Source: Owenia fusiformis (lineage: Eukaryota; Annelida; Polychaeta; Sabellida; Oweniidae). Taken from it: a stretch of 64,000 bases of DNA. Position numbers and translations under genes: made by a program. This document shows positions 1 through 13,500 of the stretch, piece by piece. Positions within the stretch are counted from its first letter, which is position 1. Every line of letters begins with the position of its first letter. The DNA is taken from positions 9,335,598 through 9,399,597 of the forward strand of contig CAIIXF020000001.1 in assembly GCA_903813345.2 (NCBI GenBank), written 5' to 3'. The notes beneath the pieces are model-generated. The model did no database searches. It was not told the origin of the DNA and was given only the letters and a program-made list of their open reading frames with translations.

Positions 1-92
1 ATTTTCCAATGTTTTGCTAAATATGGAAACTATATATGATTATAGCTACCATATCAAGAGAGAAAGGGTCTGGCAAGGAATAATCCTTTAAA
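1..92 (+). mobile_element. Right end of a TTAA-flanked MITE (cut by window start)
   Basis: This stretch matches the right arm of the complete element at 33324-33928: the same gctaccatat core, then a ggcaaggaat...cct end running into TTAA at 89-92. The left end lies outside the window. Confidence 0.7.
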
Positions 93-176
93 TAATATTC
101 TTTGGTTTTTGAAGACTTTTTTACAAAGCAAAACATTATTTTTCATTCTAGATACAATAACATGCATATTGGCATA

Positions 177-577
177 CTGTACGCCCGGTATTATTCGCGA
201 GCTTTAATTTCGCGAATTTTGCGAAAACACGGTTTCGCGGCTATTAAATTTCGCGAATACTGTATTTTATCGTATTCGGGGATTCCCCAGTATATGATGT
301 CCAATCAAATTGCAGGCTACGATCACGTGAACAATCGTGCACACGTGCGCTTTCATTGCCGCGCATGCGCATAGTAAAGTCATGGAGTTGCACAGTACTA
401 TTGAAGTACTATAACTCGATCCAAACTAGTAGATAAAACGAAATGCATCAGAGCCCCGGGTAAAAACAAATTCCCGGGGATTTAATTTGCAATTTCGCGA
501 CGATAATTTTTCGCGATTTTAACACCCTCGTGAAAAGCGCGAAAGTTAATCGCACGCGAATAATACCGGGCGTACAG
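177..577. mobile_element. 401-bp MITE with CTGTACGCCCGG inverted ends
   Basis: The two ends are inverted repeats of about 23 bp (CTGTACGCCCGGTATTATTC inwards from 177, and its complement ending at 577). Both sides carry a TA (175-176 and 578-579), as expected of Tc1/mariner-type target duplication. The interior is rich in TTCGCG words and has no credible coding sequence. A second, shorter member lies at 8846-9063. Confidence 0.8.
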
Positions 578-1546
578 TACTTTGTTTTAATATAAGATTG
601 TTATAAATCCAAGTTTTGCAAGTCACATGACCAATTCTTAGAGAGTTGATTGGATGAAACAGTTGATATCAGATATGACAATTTGAAATTGGAAAAAAGC
701 TGTTATTCCGGTGGGAAATTGTATCAACTCCATTTCCATAGTTTTAAAAAAGGATCTTGTAAATTGTTTCAAGGTATGATATTTCATATAGGATATCTCT
801 AGGGTGAGACCAGGTGACATACAAAAAATCAAGTTTCACATAGCAATACTAAGTAAGATACAGACCTCTAAACTTTCAAACCTTGATTTCTCAGTTCCGT
901 AAAAATGTGAGATAGTACAAAGTTATTCTCATGCGACGATTTATAGTTACTATTTGTCATTATGGACACAAATTCCACTATATTTGTACGTTTCGGGAAG
1001 GAGAAAATAGAGTACTCAATTCACTGAGGTTTTGCAGTAATTAGATCCTAGATTCTATGAAATTGAATTGAAAACATTTCCCCAATTGGCCAAAGATTTT
1101 CAATCTATGACTGAGTTTAGGATAGGCCTAACGCTTAGAATAGACGAAAGTTTACCTTGTTTAAAGTTCGTTTCATGTCTCTGTATGCTTCTCCACGTCT
1201 CTGTTTGTTCTTTATGCTTGAAATATTGGGGGCAGGGAGGGAATTCTCCCCTTCTTCAGACTTCACATATTTTTCCATTTTCGCCATGCTTGGATTTTGC
1301 TAAACAGTAACACGTTGAAAGTTTATAGTTGCTAATTTCAGATTTAAATCTATTATGAATTATTCTGATGAGATAATTGATAATGGTATAAATGTAAATA
1401 CTTGGAATGATAAGTCAACAAAAGTTAAAATTCACAATAAAGTTATCTGAGATTGATTAAAAACACTACGGTGTTTGTAGTCTAAACTTTCTTCATCTTA
1501 CTGTATTCTACCCACAATTCTCTTATTTACTGATTCAGCTTCCGGG
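578..1546. other. Upstream region of OS-9, no gene seen
   Basis: AT-rich DNA between the MITE and the OS-9 start codon. It must hold the 5' leader and probably the promoter of OS-9. I see no convincing TATA box, upstream exon or repeat; short open frames here have no recognisable content. Confidence 0.4.
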
Positions 1547-4500
1547 ATGGAAGAGAAAACTAAAAAAGTTTTACTTTTTCTTGTTTTTCTCCATGTTGCA
1601 TGGGGGTTTCTCGATTTCGAAGAACTTGAAAATGTGCATTATGGCATAAGTATACTAAATGAACCAAAACTTTTGAATGAGGTAGGTAAAGGCTTTGATT
1701 AGATGCGTTTCAATATTTTTGCAATTTTTCATTTCTAAACTTTAGTTTCGTCCAGTGCAAACTCACAAGAACCAGTCTTCTAATATATCCAGATCCTATC
1801 CTATATATGCTATGTGCTGGATATTCACAAAGGTAAATCCCCTATCATCCACAATTACGCCATCCTAGGGGGAAACCTTAGTCGGTAACACATATCCCAT
1901 ACCTAGGTATTGACATCTCGAATGACTTCCGCTGGATTACACATATTCAAAGTAGAGTCTATTGTATCCAAAGCCAATAAAGTGCTTCGATTCCTCAAGC
2001 GTGACCTCCATCAATGCTCTGAAAAAGTGAAGGCCCATGCATATAAGTCACTAGTCCGGCCAAATTTAGAATATGCCAGTTCGGCACACAACTGACTATA
2101 CTGACAAAAAGACATTGATATGTTGGAACAGCAACAAGCCTGCACTACTGGTAAAGAGGGGTGATGTCAACGCAGTAGCCTGACAGTCGCCCCAGGATAT
2201 TTCAACATAAAGGGACTTCCTAGGGGGGTACAGGGGCCAACCAGGAAGATTCCTTTCAATTTTAAAATGAGTTGTAAACCATAGATCTATTTTTAAATGT
2301 TAAGGTTTTAAATTATATTCTATTCAAATTCTATCACTGTTAAATTATATATCTGCTTTATATGGGCTTATTAGCCTTTTGCAGATTATTGACATAGACA
2401 TAGGAACAGGTACACTGAAGATATCATATCAATATTTATTTCAAGTCGGATATTTTTTGTACAATAAACATTAGTGCAAGTGCTATTGACCGACATAGCA
2501 CTATTCCCAGGTCAAAATAATAGCATACATATTCAGGGTAATCATTAGCTAATGATTATGAAACAAATAGGTAACAAATAGTACAGCAATTTGACATGCA
2601 AATGAGATAATCATTCAGGGTAATCATTAGCTAATGATTGTGAATTTAATGAAACACTGATTTCTTTCTTCGTTAATCATTCAGTAATTATTCAGAAACA
2701 AATAGTTAATTATTCAGAAACAAATCAATAATTATTCAGAAACAAATCGGTAATTATTCAGAAAGAAACCGTTAATTATTCAGAAACAAATCGTTAATTA
2801 TTCAGTCATTATTCAGGTTATCTGACTCATTTTCTTCTTTATCAAGACCCTGTTGCCTCTCCTGGAGCTGTCTTGTATTATTCTGACTAATACATGTTCA
2901 TATAGAGGTGACATATACTCCAAATTAATTTATATTTATCTGCTCAGAAACCTAGGGCTAAAATGAGTGTTTGTGCCCATGTATGGGGAACAACCCAAAA
3001 TTGATCAATTCAAAAAAAATATCTTGAATTCAAATTCATTAGAATAGTAGAGATAAATATGAATAAGTTTCAATCTAAACATGTTCTGCATACCTTTATG
3101 ATTATGTTGATCAAGTTTCAAGATAGTCTAGCCACCCTTCAGGTTGTTTATGCTCACTTTTATTAGACAAATAATTCTCTCACATCTTAACCAAATTTTA
3201 ACGTCTGCCAATGTGGGGTTTCTCATTCTAAATCATGGACTTTTAGGTAATCATTCAGAAACAAATCGTTAATCACTCAGTAACAATTCGGAATAAAAAA
3301 TTCCAAGTTAATCATTCAGAAACAAATCTTTAATTATTCAGTAACTATTCAGATAATTAATCATTCAGAAACAATTCAGTTGATTATTCAGAAACTAATC
3401 AGACGTTGCTTTTAAATTCTTCAGGTTTTCTGATTAATTCCTGAAGGATTCAATAATCATTAGCTAATGATTATGAAATGATTTTTGTGACATAGAGCAG
3501 CCAGATTTGTAATCGAATGTCACTCAAGGGAACCAGGCTGCGTCAAAGCTCTCCAAGACCTACAGTGGGAGTCTCTGAAGCAGCGTAGAGAGGCTGCTAG
3601 ACTTTTTATTTTTTTACAAAGGAAAGCAGAACCTAGCAGCCATCGAAGTGCCTCCATACTTCCACTAACAGATCAATACCAACACTAGGTTGTATCATCC
3701 TTCTAAGTTCATACAACCATCAACTAGAATGGATGCATACAAATTTAGCTTCAAATTTGATTGATCCAAATTGATTTAACTACTTCTGAATATTTACTTG
3801 AATACAAAATAAATTGTATTTAATAAATAGGAAGATGGATTCAATATAATTGAAAAAATTCTGAGGTATCATAATTCAGCTTAATTACCATATATATTAT
3901 GAAAATGAACAAAATAAGACAGCGCTTGACCTAAGAAAATGCTCTTCAGAATTATCATTCCTTCCATTTAATAGATGGGCTAAATTGGCAATTTCATGTG
4001 ATTGTAACTAATGTGATGTCAATGATGTCCATGTTAAACAGGAATTAAAAAACGGTGATAGAGAAGTTTAAATATGCACACATTAATTGTAAACATACTC
4101 AAGACTCAATAAAAGACTTATGAAATAAAGAAATGAAACATGTCAATGTTTCCCTTATAATTCTTCTTATTAAGAAAAAAAGAATTGAAATATTTGATCA
4201 AGTATATGAGCGAAAAGTATTTAAGGTTTAAGATGTGGACATGTCCAAAATTGTCAGTTTTTCAAAGTCATTGCCAAATAGCAATTATCTTAAAAGAGTC
4301 AGAATTGATAGACCTCAAACAGGTTTAGCATGACAGGGAATCTCCAGAATATTAAAAAAAATCATGAACATTTTCAGGAACTTTTTTATTTGTTGCCCCT
4401 TTTATGTTACAGGAGGTAGATGGATCTGTATTCCTGGCATCAATGTATGGCCAGCCATATCAATGTATCTACAGAGACCTTGTATCAGAGGAGAAGAAGG

Positions 4501-7500
4501 AGAAGACGGAAGAAGCTGAGGCACTGGAGATAGGAATTCCAGAGTTACTGAGGCCTATGGAGGGAAGCCCATGCCTCGTTTTTGTAAGTCGGAGAGATTT
4601 AAGCATTAAGTTTTTATTATCACACTTGGAAATGCTATATTTTCATTGTCTCGTGCAGATGAGTATGCCTCTGGATCGACTCCATATATTAAATCTTGTT
4701 TTTTAAATAAATTAATCATTCTTTCATTCCTTCTGACAAAATCAAGCGATGTAACATCGATACATGAATAATTAAACAACTTCAATAATTGTCATATCCA
4801 ATATACAGTGTTTTGAATAATTTACAGACTAAAGGCTGGTGGACCTATGAGTTCTGCTACAGAAAGCACATCAGACAGTATCACATGGAAGGTATGTCTT
4901 AGGCAGCTGTAGTAGGTGTTATATATAACATGTAAAGTGTCACCAATAGAGGCTTTACTCTCATTGAAGTCTTGTTTTTAATGACAATTTAGGAGATTAA
5001 TAATGACTTCTTTTAGACGAAAATTGATTTTGACAGTTTTTGAGCATCATTCTCATTAATTGTAATGCTTACAACTATGTAAATTTAAGTATTGTATGTT
5101 ACTGCTCTGTTATTGACGTTTTCGCGAGTTAGTTTTGAGCTTCATTTCAAACATACATCTATTTTGGGAAACATTTCTAATTTTGACTAAATTTTGAAGC
5201 TTATATTGGACTAATCATTATCCTCTCTCCTCCCTTTAAAATCAGTATTAACTCTATACTGTATAACTAGTGGTCCCGCGATTCATTATTGTTTATTTCA
5301 ATACAAGCAACGATATTTACCTCACGATACAATACAAACGATACAAGCAATGTAAGAGCGTAACAAATATTTTTATTTTTAAAAAACATATGGGTAAATA
5401 AGACATTAAGATGCCAAATGTACCAACCACCGAATTTCGAACTCGTGAAACAGTATGAAACTATTAATGTCCTCCTAAAACTAATGTTCACTAGTGTCCA
5501 GTGTCCATTCATGATTTTTTTTCATTAAGTTTTTTTCAATAAAGGAAACCGGATATCCTAAATTGGAGATACATTCTATGCCACATTACACAAGGAAAAT
5601 AACAAAATGGGAAGATACAATCTTATTTAAACTGCTTTCAAACATGGTTTTGCTGTTTTGGGAGGGAAAAAACGATACAGAATTTTAACCGATATTCAAG
5701 TTAAGTATTGATACGCTCATATCATGCCTAATTGCTTGAGTGCTTGAGCAAATCCGAGCATTTGCGAGACCCCTATGTATGATACACTACTGCAGAAATG
5801 GATTGCCTTCTATCAAAACAGACCTCAATAATCTTACTTTTTTATTGGAAATTCCAAAAATACACAATAATGTCTCAAATCTATTTTAAAAGTTGTTAAC
5901 ATTCAATTTATCAAATTTGGAAAGGAGACATAATAGCATGTTGTAATACATGTATATTATGTGTTCAATCAGTCATTTGATCATTTTGTATTTTAGATGG
6001 GAAGCCAAAGGGAAACATCATGTACCTCGGCTACTATGAATCTGACTTTGAATGGGATTCAAACATATCTGACGATGGAACTCAAGCACGTGTATGTATT
6101 AATAAGATAACACATAAGACATGTGCTCTTAAAGGGTTCCGATAAGCATCCCGTATAAAAACAATATGGCGGCTCCAGGCGAATCAACTGGATCAGTCCA
6201 TGTTTAAGAAATAAGGGGAGTTCTGTAAAATCCAGTTTATTGAAATTGTCTTTGAGATAAAGTAATCCGTTTATAATGATTTTGAAAACGTTATCCATAG
6301 AGTGATTGCGTTCAAACAGTACATGTACAACAGCCAATATAAATCCTTGTATTAGAACTGCTTTGTTTCATTTGTAGGATATTTCATATGCCAAGCTGTG
6401 TGCTATAACGTTATGGGGAAATTTAGATGCCAATTTTTCCTTATTATACACAAATAGAAGATCCTGAAACTTCACCCATAAATTTGGAATTGATTTGTCA
6501 AAATAAAAATCACCCTTTTATAAATGTGTGACGATCTATAATATACTTATGCTATATAACAGTTAGAGGTGTTGACACAACGACCTCGAACCTGTGAACC
6601 CTTGAGTATTATTCCGGGATCGGGCCTTTTATACTAAGCGGTGAGCAACACCAGAAACGAGCGTTCGATTTGCTAAACGATATGCGTCACCCTTTAAATC
6701 TATCATTTCAGGATTTTCTAAGTACTCTGTCCTCCTTATATGAATTTTAAAGTCACTTGATATTTAGATTACTTAAATTCATCTTTGGACCAAAGTACAG
6801 TAATAACTGTCAAAAACTGTTCTTATGTGATGAAACACCCCCATTATAAAGACACGTTCAATGGAACATTTATCAATCAATATCCTTGTTGGTGTACCAA
6901 AGGTGTTCCACTCACACATGTTTTACTGTAGATGATTTCTCAGAAGCCTTTCGATGCACTTGTTACTGTCTATGTATTGTCTGTTCTTTTTCCAGTCTAA
7001 AAGACGTAACAAATTGAACAAGTACCACAGCCAACAGTATGTGAATGGCTCCAAATGTGACCTAACTAGCAAGCCCAGAGAGGTGGAAGTTAGGGTAAGA
7101 TTTAAAAGTGTAATGACCCGAGGGCGCTATAACTAGCGAGCATAGTGTAACAATTCAGGTTAAGAAATTGAAAGAAAGTGTGCTAAATTCAATGAGTGGG
7201 AATCGAACCTAGGACCCTTGGACCTAAAGTCTGATGCTCTACCGACTGAGCTATAAAGGCTCAAGCCACTACAGCTGGACTGTAGTAGCAACATGCTATC
7301 AAGGGTCGTTACAAAAGTATATTGTGCAGTTTTAACTCAGCCTTGTGGAGATGAGGTGTGTACGGGGTGGGAGGGGGTGTACTGTTACAAGGGCTTGAAC
7401 CAAGACTTTTTATGACAATCCCATGCTGGTAATGGTATTGAAAATATTAAATCATGCGTTGAAAACAATTGATTGTTTTGTCAATTATGACATACATGTA

Positions 7501-10500
7501 GTTCACAGTTACATATGTATATATATATCCATACATTTCAAAATGTAATGCAAGTAGAGATGGTCAAGTAGAGGCAGTGTTCCTTGGAGGGAGACAATGG
7601 CTTAAAGCTAGTCAGACCTCTTTAAAGAAGAATATTGTTTGAAAACATATAAGCTTAAAGAGATGTAATTTGTTTCTTGTTAAATTTCATATTCAATCAT
7701 ATTCCCCTACATTATTTTACAGTTTATATGCAATGCTGGGGAGGGTGACTATATTCTGAGGGTAGATGAGCCAGAGACTTGTATCTACACTATAACAGTG
7801 AGCACCACCAAGATATGCCACCACCCATACCTGAAACCACCTCCCACAAACAAACCTGTGCCAATTGAGTGCAATCCTGTCCTAAACAAACAGCAGTTTG
7901 CTGTCTATCTGCAAGAAAAAGAAGGTATTGTTTCTTTGGATCATGCTTTAGATAATGTTGTAATTTTGAACATGAAAATCACATACAAAATGTACTGTTT
8001 TAATTACTTACAATTCTTATGTTAATGGACCAAAAGTTTCAAGGAAAATTGTATTTTCAACAGAAAAGTGAAAAACTAGTTTGTGTTTTGTGGTATAAAA
8101 CTTGTTTAAACATGAATAAATTTACATCTTCTTTCATTTTTTCCTTATATTAACCTTTTTTGGTTTCATTAATTTTGAAATACAGATAGAGGAAAAGAGA
8201 TTAAAATACAAATCATTTAAAAGGTTGTCATGTCATTGCTTTACAGAGGAAAGAGTTAGATTGGAAGAAGAAATGAAGAGACTTGAAGAAGAGAAGATAA
8301 GGAAAGCTGAAGAAGCTATGCAAAAACTGAAAGATGAAAAACTATTAGCAGGTACACTTTCTTCTTGTACAACTTGTTCTTTTTATTTCTTTTTATACTT
8401 TTTATAATTTTTTCTGATTATACGGCAGCAACATATCAATAATTTTGTATTCTGTTGTGTAGGTAGACTTCCAACAGAGTGTAGCTTGCCCAAGGATAGT
8501 GGTCCATGTAGAGCACTGTTCAGACGCTGGTATTACGACTCTGAAATCAGTCAGTGCCAGCCTTTTATCTACGGTGGATGCAAGGGAAATGGAAACAATT
8601 TTGAAACTCAGCAGCTGTGTCGAGAAAAGTGTGATATAAAACAACGTGAGTATTGCTAGTTGATTGAATAAATTAGGCAATTGTTGATATCAAGAAAATC
8701 CAATGTTAATCCTTCTTAGACTGACAGAATATTTAAGATTCATATTAAATATAACACTTTCGCACTTTATCTTATCAAATTAAGTTAGTGTGGCCTTCTT
8801 TTTTTTATTAGATGTTTCTGGTAAACCCATCTCAATAGTCACTTACTCTACGCCCGGTATTTTTTGCGTGCGATTTAGTTTTATCAAAATATGACAATGG
8901 GTAGGTCTTATTACTGTAGATAAGGTAAATTAGTTTACAGATCTTGAGGATCCAGAGAATAATGGAATTTAAAACTTTGAAATCCGCGAAATTTAATGGC
9001 CGGGAAATTGGTATTTCTCAAAATTCGCGAAATTAAAACTCGCGGAAAATACCGGGCGTACAGTATATTGTGTGTCTGTCATGTAATATCATCATAGAAA
9101 GAAAGAAGTTCAAATAAAATAGAATCTATGTTTCTTGTATTTAAAGTTTAATTAAAGTTTTTTATACTTGATGAAGTATGTTTTGATGCCTGATCAAGTT
9201 GTTATATTGCAATTATTTGTTTTAGAAATGGCAAGCAATAAAAACAGTCCTTTAGATGAAAGCTTGAACTTTGAATCATTTGGTGAGTTTGGTAGATCCA
9301 AAGAATTTTCCTCAACCGTAGATGCTCTAACAAAAGCTTTTACAGAGGGTCTTAGAAGTAGTGTGAAAGATATGATAGGGGATGTGGAAGGTTTTGGTAG
9401 GCAATTTATTTTTATTTATCACTGGATACAAATCAATATTACCATCTGACTTGCACTTTTCTGGAACTCATTTCATTATAATTGTCTGGGTTACCATTGT
9501 TAAAGGGACTAAAAGGAAGAGAGACGAGATGGGATTAAGTTTTAACAAAATTGCCTCAATTTTACTACATGTATATGTTTTGCTCTCATGGCTTAATAGT
9601 CCAACATCCAACTAAGTCCAAACATTAAAATTGGGACATTTTTAGGTATTTTGAATTTACTGGAATAATCCTATATTTATATAGTCCAGAATGGATATTC
9701 AATTATTGAACATATTAAACCTAATTGAATGGCTCCCTTTAATTTATGATCTTGTACAATGTATTGGCATTGTATTGTTTTGTGTCCAGTCTTTACCTTG
9801 GTTTGCTTATAGATAGCTAACACAATGTACATGTATTTCCAATATGGCTTAAAATGTGGGCTTTAGTAATTAGTATTAGTTTTAGAATTCATAGACATCC
9901 TGGGTAAACAGCATTTGTGATAATAGACTGGTTAAGTAAATGTTGAAACTTAATGACCCTAAATTACCTTGATAATGACTTTTTAATGTTCACTTTGAAA
10001 GCTAATGTATGAGAGTGACAGATCTCTATTTATTGGGGTTTGCATTGTTTTCATAGTTTATCTACATCTTTATTTTAAAGGCACATACATAGTACATATT
10101 CATACATTTATACCACCCTAAGAGCTTTATATGATTGTATAATAGCATTGTATAACTGGAATATAAAACCAACACTCATCGTATACAACTCTTGAGAACG
10201 ATATACAACTCCTGGATAGGTATACAACTGCTGAATTTAGATTAATCTTTTATTGATTAAAGATTAGGGTGGGATAATAAGATCATATAATGGTTGATTC
10301 TGTATATCGTTATACTCTCGTGAGTAATATGATATATTCACTTGTTCCCTTCGGTCACTCGTGAATATATCATATACTCACTTGAGAGTCTTGAGTATAA
10401 ACACGATATACGGAATCAACCATTATATAACCTCATAGTACAAAATGGACACATGTACACAAGATCCACCCATATACTGATACTAAAATGTAGTGGATAA

Positions 10501-13500
10501 TTTGATTTCTTTTAGATCAAGATTTATTGGAACCAGATGTGCAGATTGAAGATGTCAAAATGGTTGGAGACCCTAAGGACATTGATAAAGTTATCAAAGA
10601 GGCACTTGAAACTGCTAAAAACCAACAGAAATCTACTCCTGGTTCACAAAAAACTAAAGTCCCCAAAGGACCTGTTGAGTCAGAGAACGTGAAAAATACT
10701 CCGCAAAGTGGAACAGTATTGGATGATGTGGAGAATGAAGCCATTGATGGTGATACCAGTTTAGATGCTGAAGATGAGGAGGACGAGGATGATGATGAAT
10801 TCTTAGATGACTTTGATGGGGGTATGTGCTCATATTTATCATGTGATCCCTAACTTTCTCTGATGCTTGTTGAATAACACCAGGAGAAGTTATATTCATC
10901 TATATTTACTAGTCATTCTGTTTATTATTACATTTGAATATTTTTTTAGTCCTCACTTTTAGCTATATTGTCCCTTATGCCTAACGTATGCCTATTGGGC
11001 AAAGTGCACGTGCCCCATGAAGCCTCACTGAGTCCCATGAGACTTGATAGTTCCAAGGGATTTCCCTCATTTTGTCCCACAGAGTTCAATTGAGTCCATT
11101 GGCCAGGGCTGCAAAGCTCCATTGGGTCCCATTGAATCTGCAATGCTACAGTCAAAACAGAAATGTTTGTGACTACTTTGAATTTAAAAAATAAGCAATC
11201 AAATGACCATATTGAAACAGTTTATGTAAAAATAGAAATATTTATATTGATCCTAACTTTTGTATATTTCAGATAGTAATGTATAATGTGCAGCAAAGCT
11301 GTGGCCTTTTGTAATTTAGGGAGTTTCAGCCATGTTAATTTTTCCGAAAATAACATGGCAGAGAAGTATCAAAATATAAGATGACACAGATATGATAGCT
11401 AAACTACAAATAAACTAAAATATACAAAAGTTAGGATAAATATAAATGTTTCTATTTTTACATAAACTGTTTCAATAGTACCCCGGACAGGTTGTATGAT
11501 GCAGTCGTTTTTTTACTCTATATTTGCAATAGAACAACCATTCTTATTAAAATTTTCATATTTTATTTTAGAGACAATTTCCAACATGGAAAAAAAATAT
11601 TTTAAAGAAATTCCTAATTTTATGATTTTGATAGGCTTTTTTCAAAAACACTCCACTGTCGATAAAATACAGGTTTCGCTTGAACAATTAAACTTTTAAC
11701 GTCATTTCAAAGATTGTCTATTATTGAATTTTTGGCAGCCTAAAGTCTTTCCAGATGTATTTGATGCCATATTAATTATGGCTGATTATTGTTATTCATT
11801 TTTGTCATATTCAATAGGCCTAATATTATTACAGTGCATTAGGCCAATGAAAAACTTGTCACTCTAGGTCACGTTTCCTCTGAAAACGCACCTTTTTCTC
11901 CACTGGGTTTTTCCGCCACTGTCACTCAGCATGCAAGCCCGTGGCATGTAAATTGTACCATGCTTTTAAAATGCTAGGTCTCCCTGACAATTTCATGATA
12001 AAATTTGACACAGCTATATTAACATCTCTGAAGGATCTTATGCCAAGAATACTTGAAATTGGAGATTCGTAATGTTTTACTTCATTTTGGACAGTATTGA
12101 ACAGTTCGATCGGGTTGAACTCATGTCCGTGGACAAGAAGATTGACCTCCTCTATCTGGGCTCAATCTAGGGAACGCTTCACAAAACGAGACCCAGAGCT
12201 ACAAGTTTTTATTGGCCTAATGCACTGTAATAATATTGAATATGACTCAAGTGAATAACAATGATCAGCCATAATTATTAATATGGCAACATATATATCT
12301 GGAAAGACATAGATGGCCGAAAATTCAATAGCCAGTCAATATTTGAAATGACGTTAAAAGTTTAATTGTTCAAGCAAAAACCCGTATTTTATTGACAGTG
12401 TAGTGTTTTTGAAAAAAGCCCGTCAAAATCATAAAATTGGGAATTTCGTTAAAATATTTTTTTTCCATGTTGGAAATTGTCTCCAGAATAAAATATGAAA
12501 ATTTTAATAAGAATGGTTGTTCTATTGCAAATATAGAGTAAAAAAATGACTGCATCATACAACCTGTCCGGGGTACTATGGTCATTTGATTGCTTATTTT
12601 AAAAATTCAAAGTAGTCACAAACATTTCTGTTTTGACTATAGTTCTATGAATGGCCCACAATACTCTATTTGTGTACATTTAGAATGAACCTCATTTTAA
12701 ATCCCTCTAAGTAAATAACATCAATATTCAGCATGTTCATAATAAATCCCATAATCTTTATGCATGTAGCAGTGCATGGCAGAAAATTGTAATTCATTCA
12801 GCTGGTTAGCCTCGCAATGTGCATTTAATTCTGTTCATAATACCACTTCACTACTGTTGTAATACTGTATATGTTGGATAACATAATAGCTTAATGATAA
12901 TAACATTTCGATTCATTCTGAATGTTGATTGGTGGAATATGATACTGACGAGTGTGGACCATGTAAATCATAGTCTTTGTTAATACATTCATTTGTAAAA
13001 ACCATTGAATCTCACTTATGCAGATGAGTATGAGGATGATGACGAATATTATGAAGAAGATGGTGAGGACAATGGTTATGTTGGAGAGTATGAAAATGAT
13101 GATAGTATTATTGATGAATTTGAAGAAGGTATTGAACCTAGGGATAGGGTTTCTTGATATGCTTGCTTTGTGTGGCTTTTTGATTTCACATTTTTTAATC
13201 TTCTGTGATGCCTTGCAACCAAAAGTCCCATTCAGAGATTTTCAGCTTCCATGTTTTGTTTTCTCTCTCACTTGGCAGGACCTATACTATGCTTTTTGTC
13301 AACACATGTATGCACACTGTCAGTGTCACTGCCATTGATGTTGTACATTGTATACCTTGTTGATATTGTATTTATATTATGTATGTTATTTTTATCATCC
13401 CACAGAACAAAGTTTGAGGGGGATATAGGAAAGCCATCCGTCCATCCGTCCGTTCGTCTGTCTGTCCCGGCAATAACTCAAATACTGATTGACGGATTTG

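Noticed and set aside
4404-4706. A 100-codon stand-alone ORF
   Set aside because: It is OS-9 exon 2 read through its donor site.
7190-7260. A functional tRNA-Lys gene
   Set aside because: Promoter boxes are good but the anticodon stem does not pair.
10517-10899. Minus-strand open frames opposite OS-9 exon 10
   Set aside because: They are shadows of the acidic, low-complexity OS-9 coding exon.
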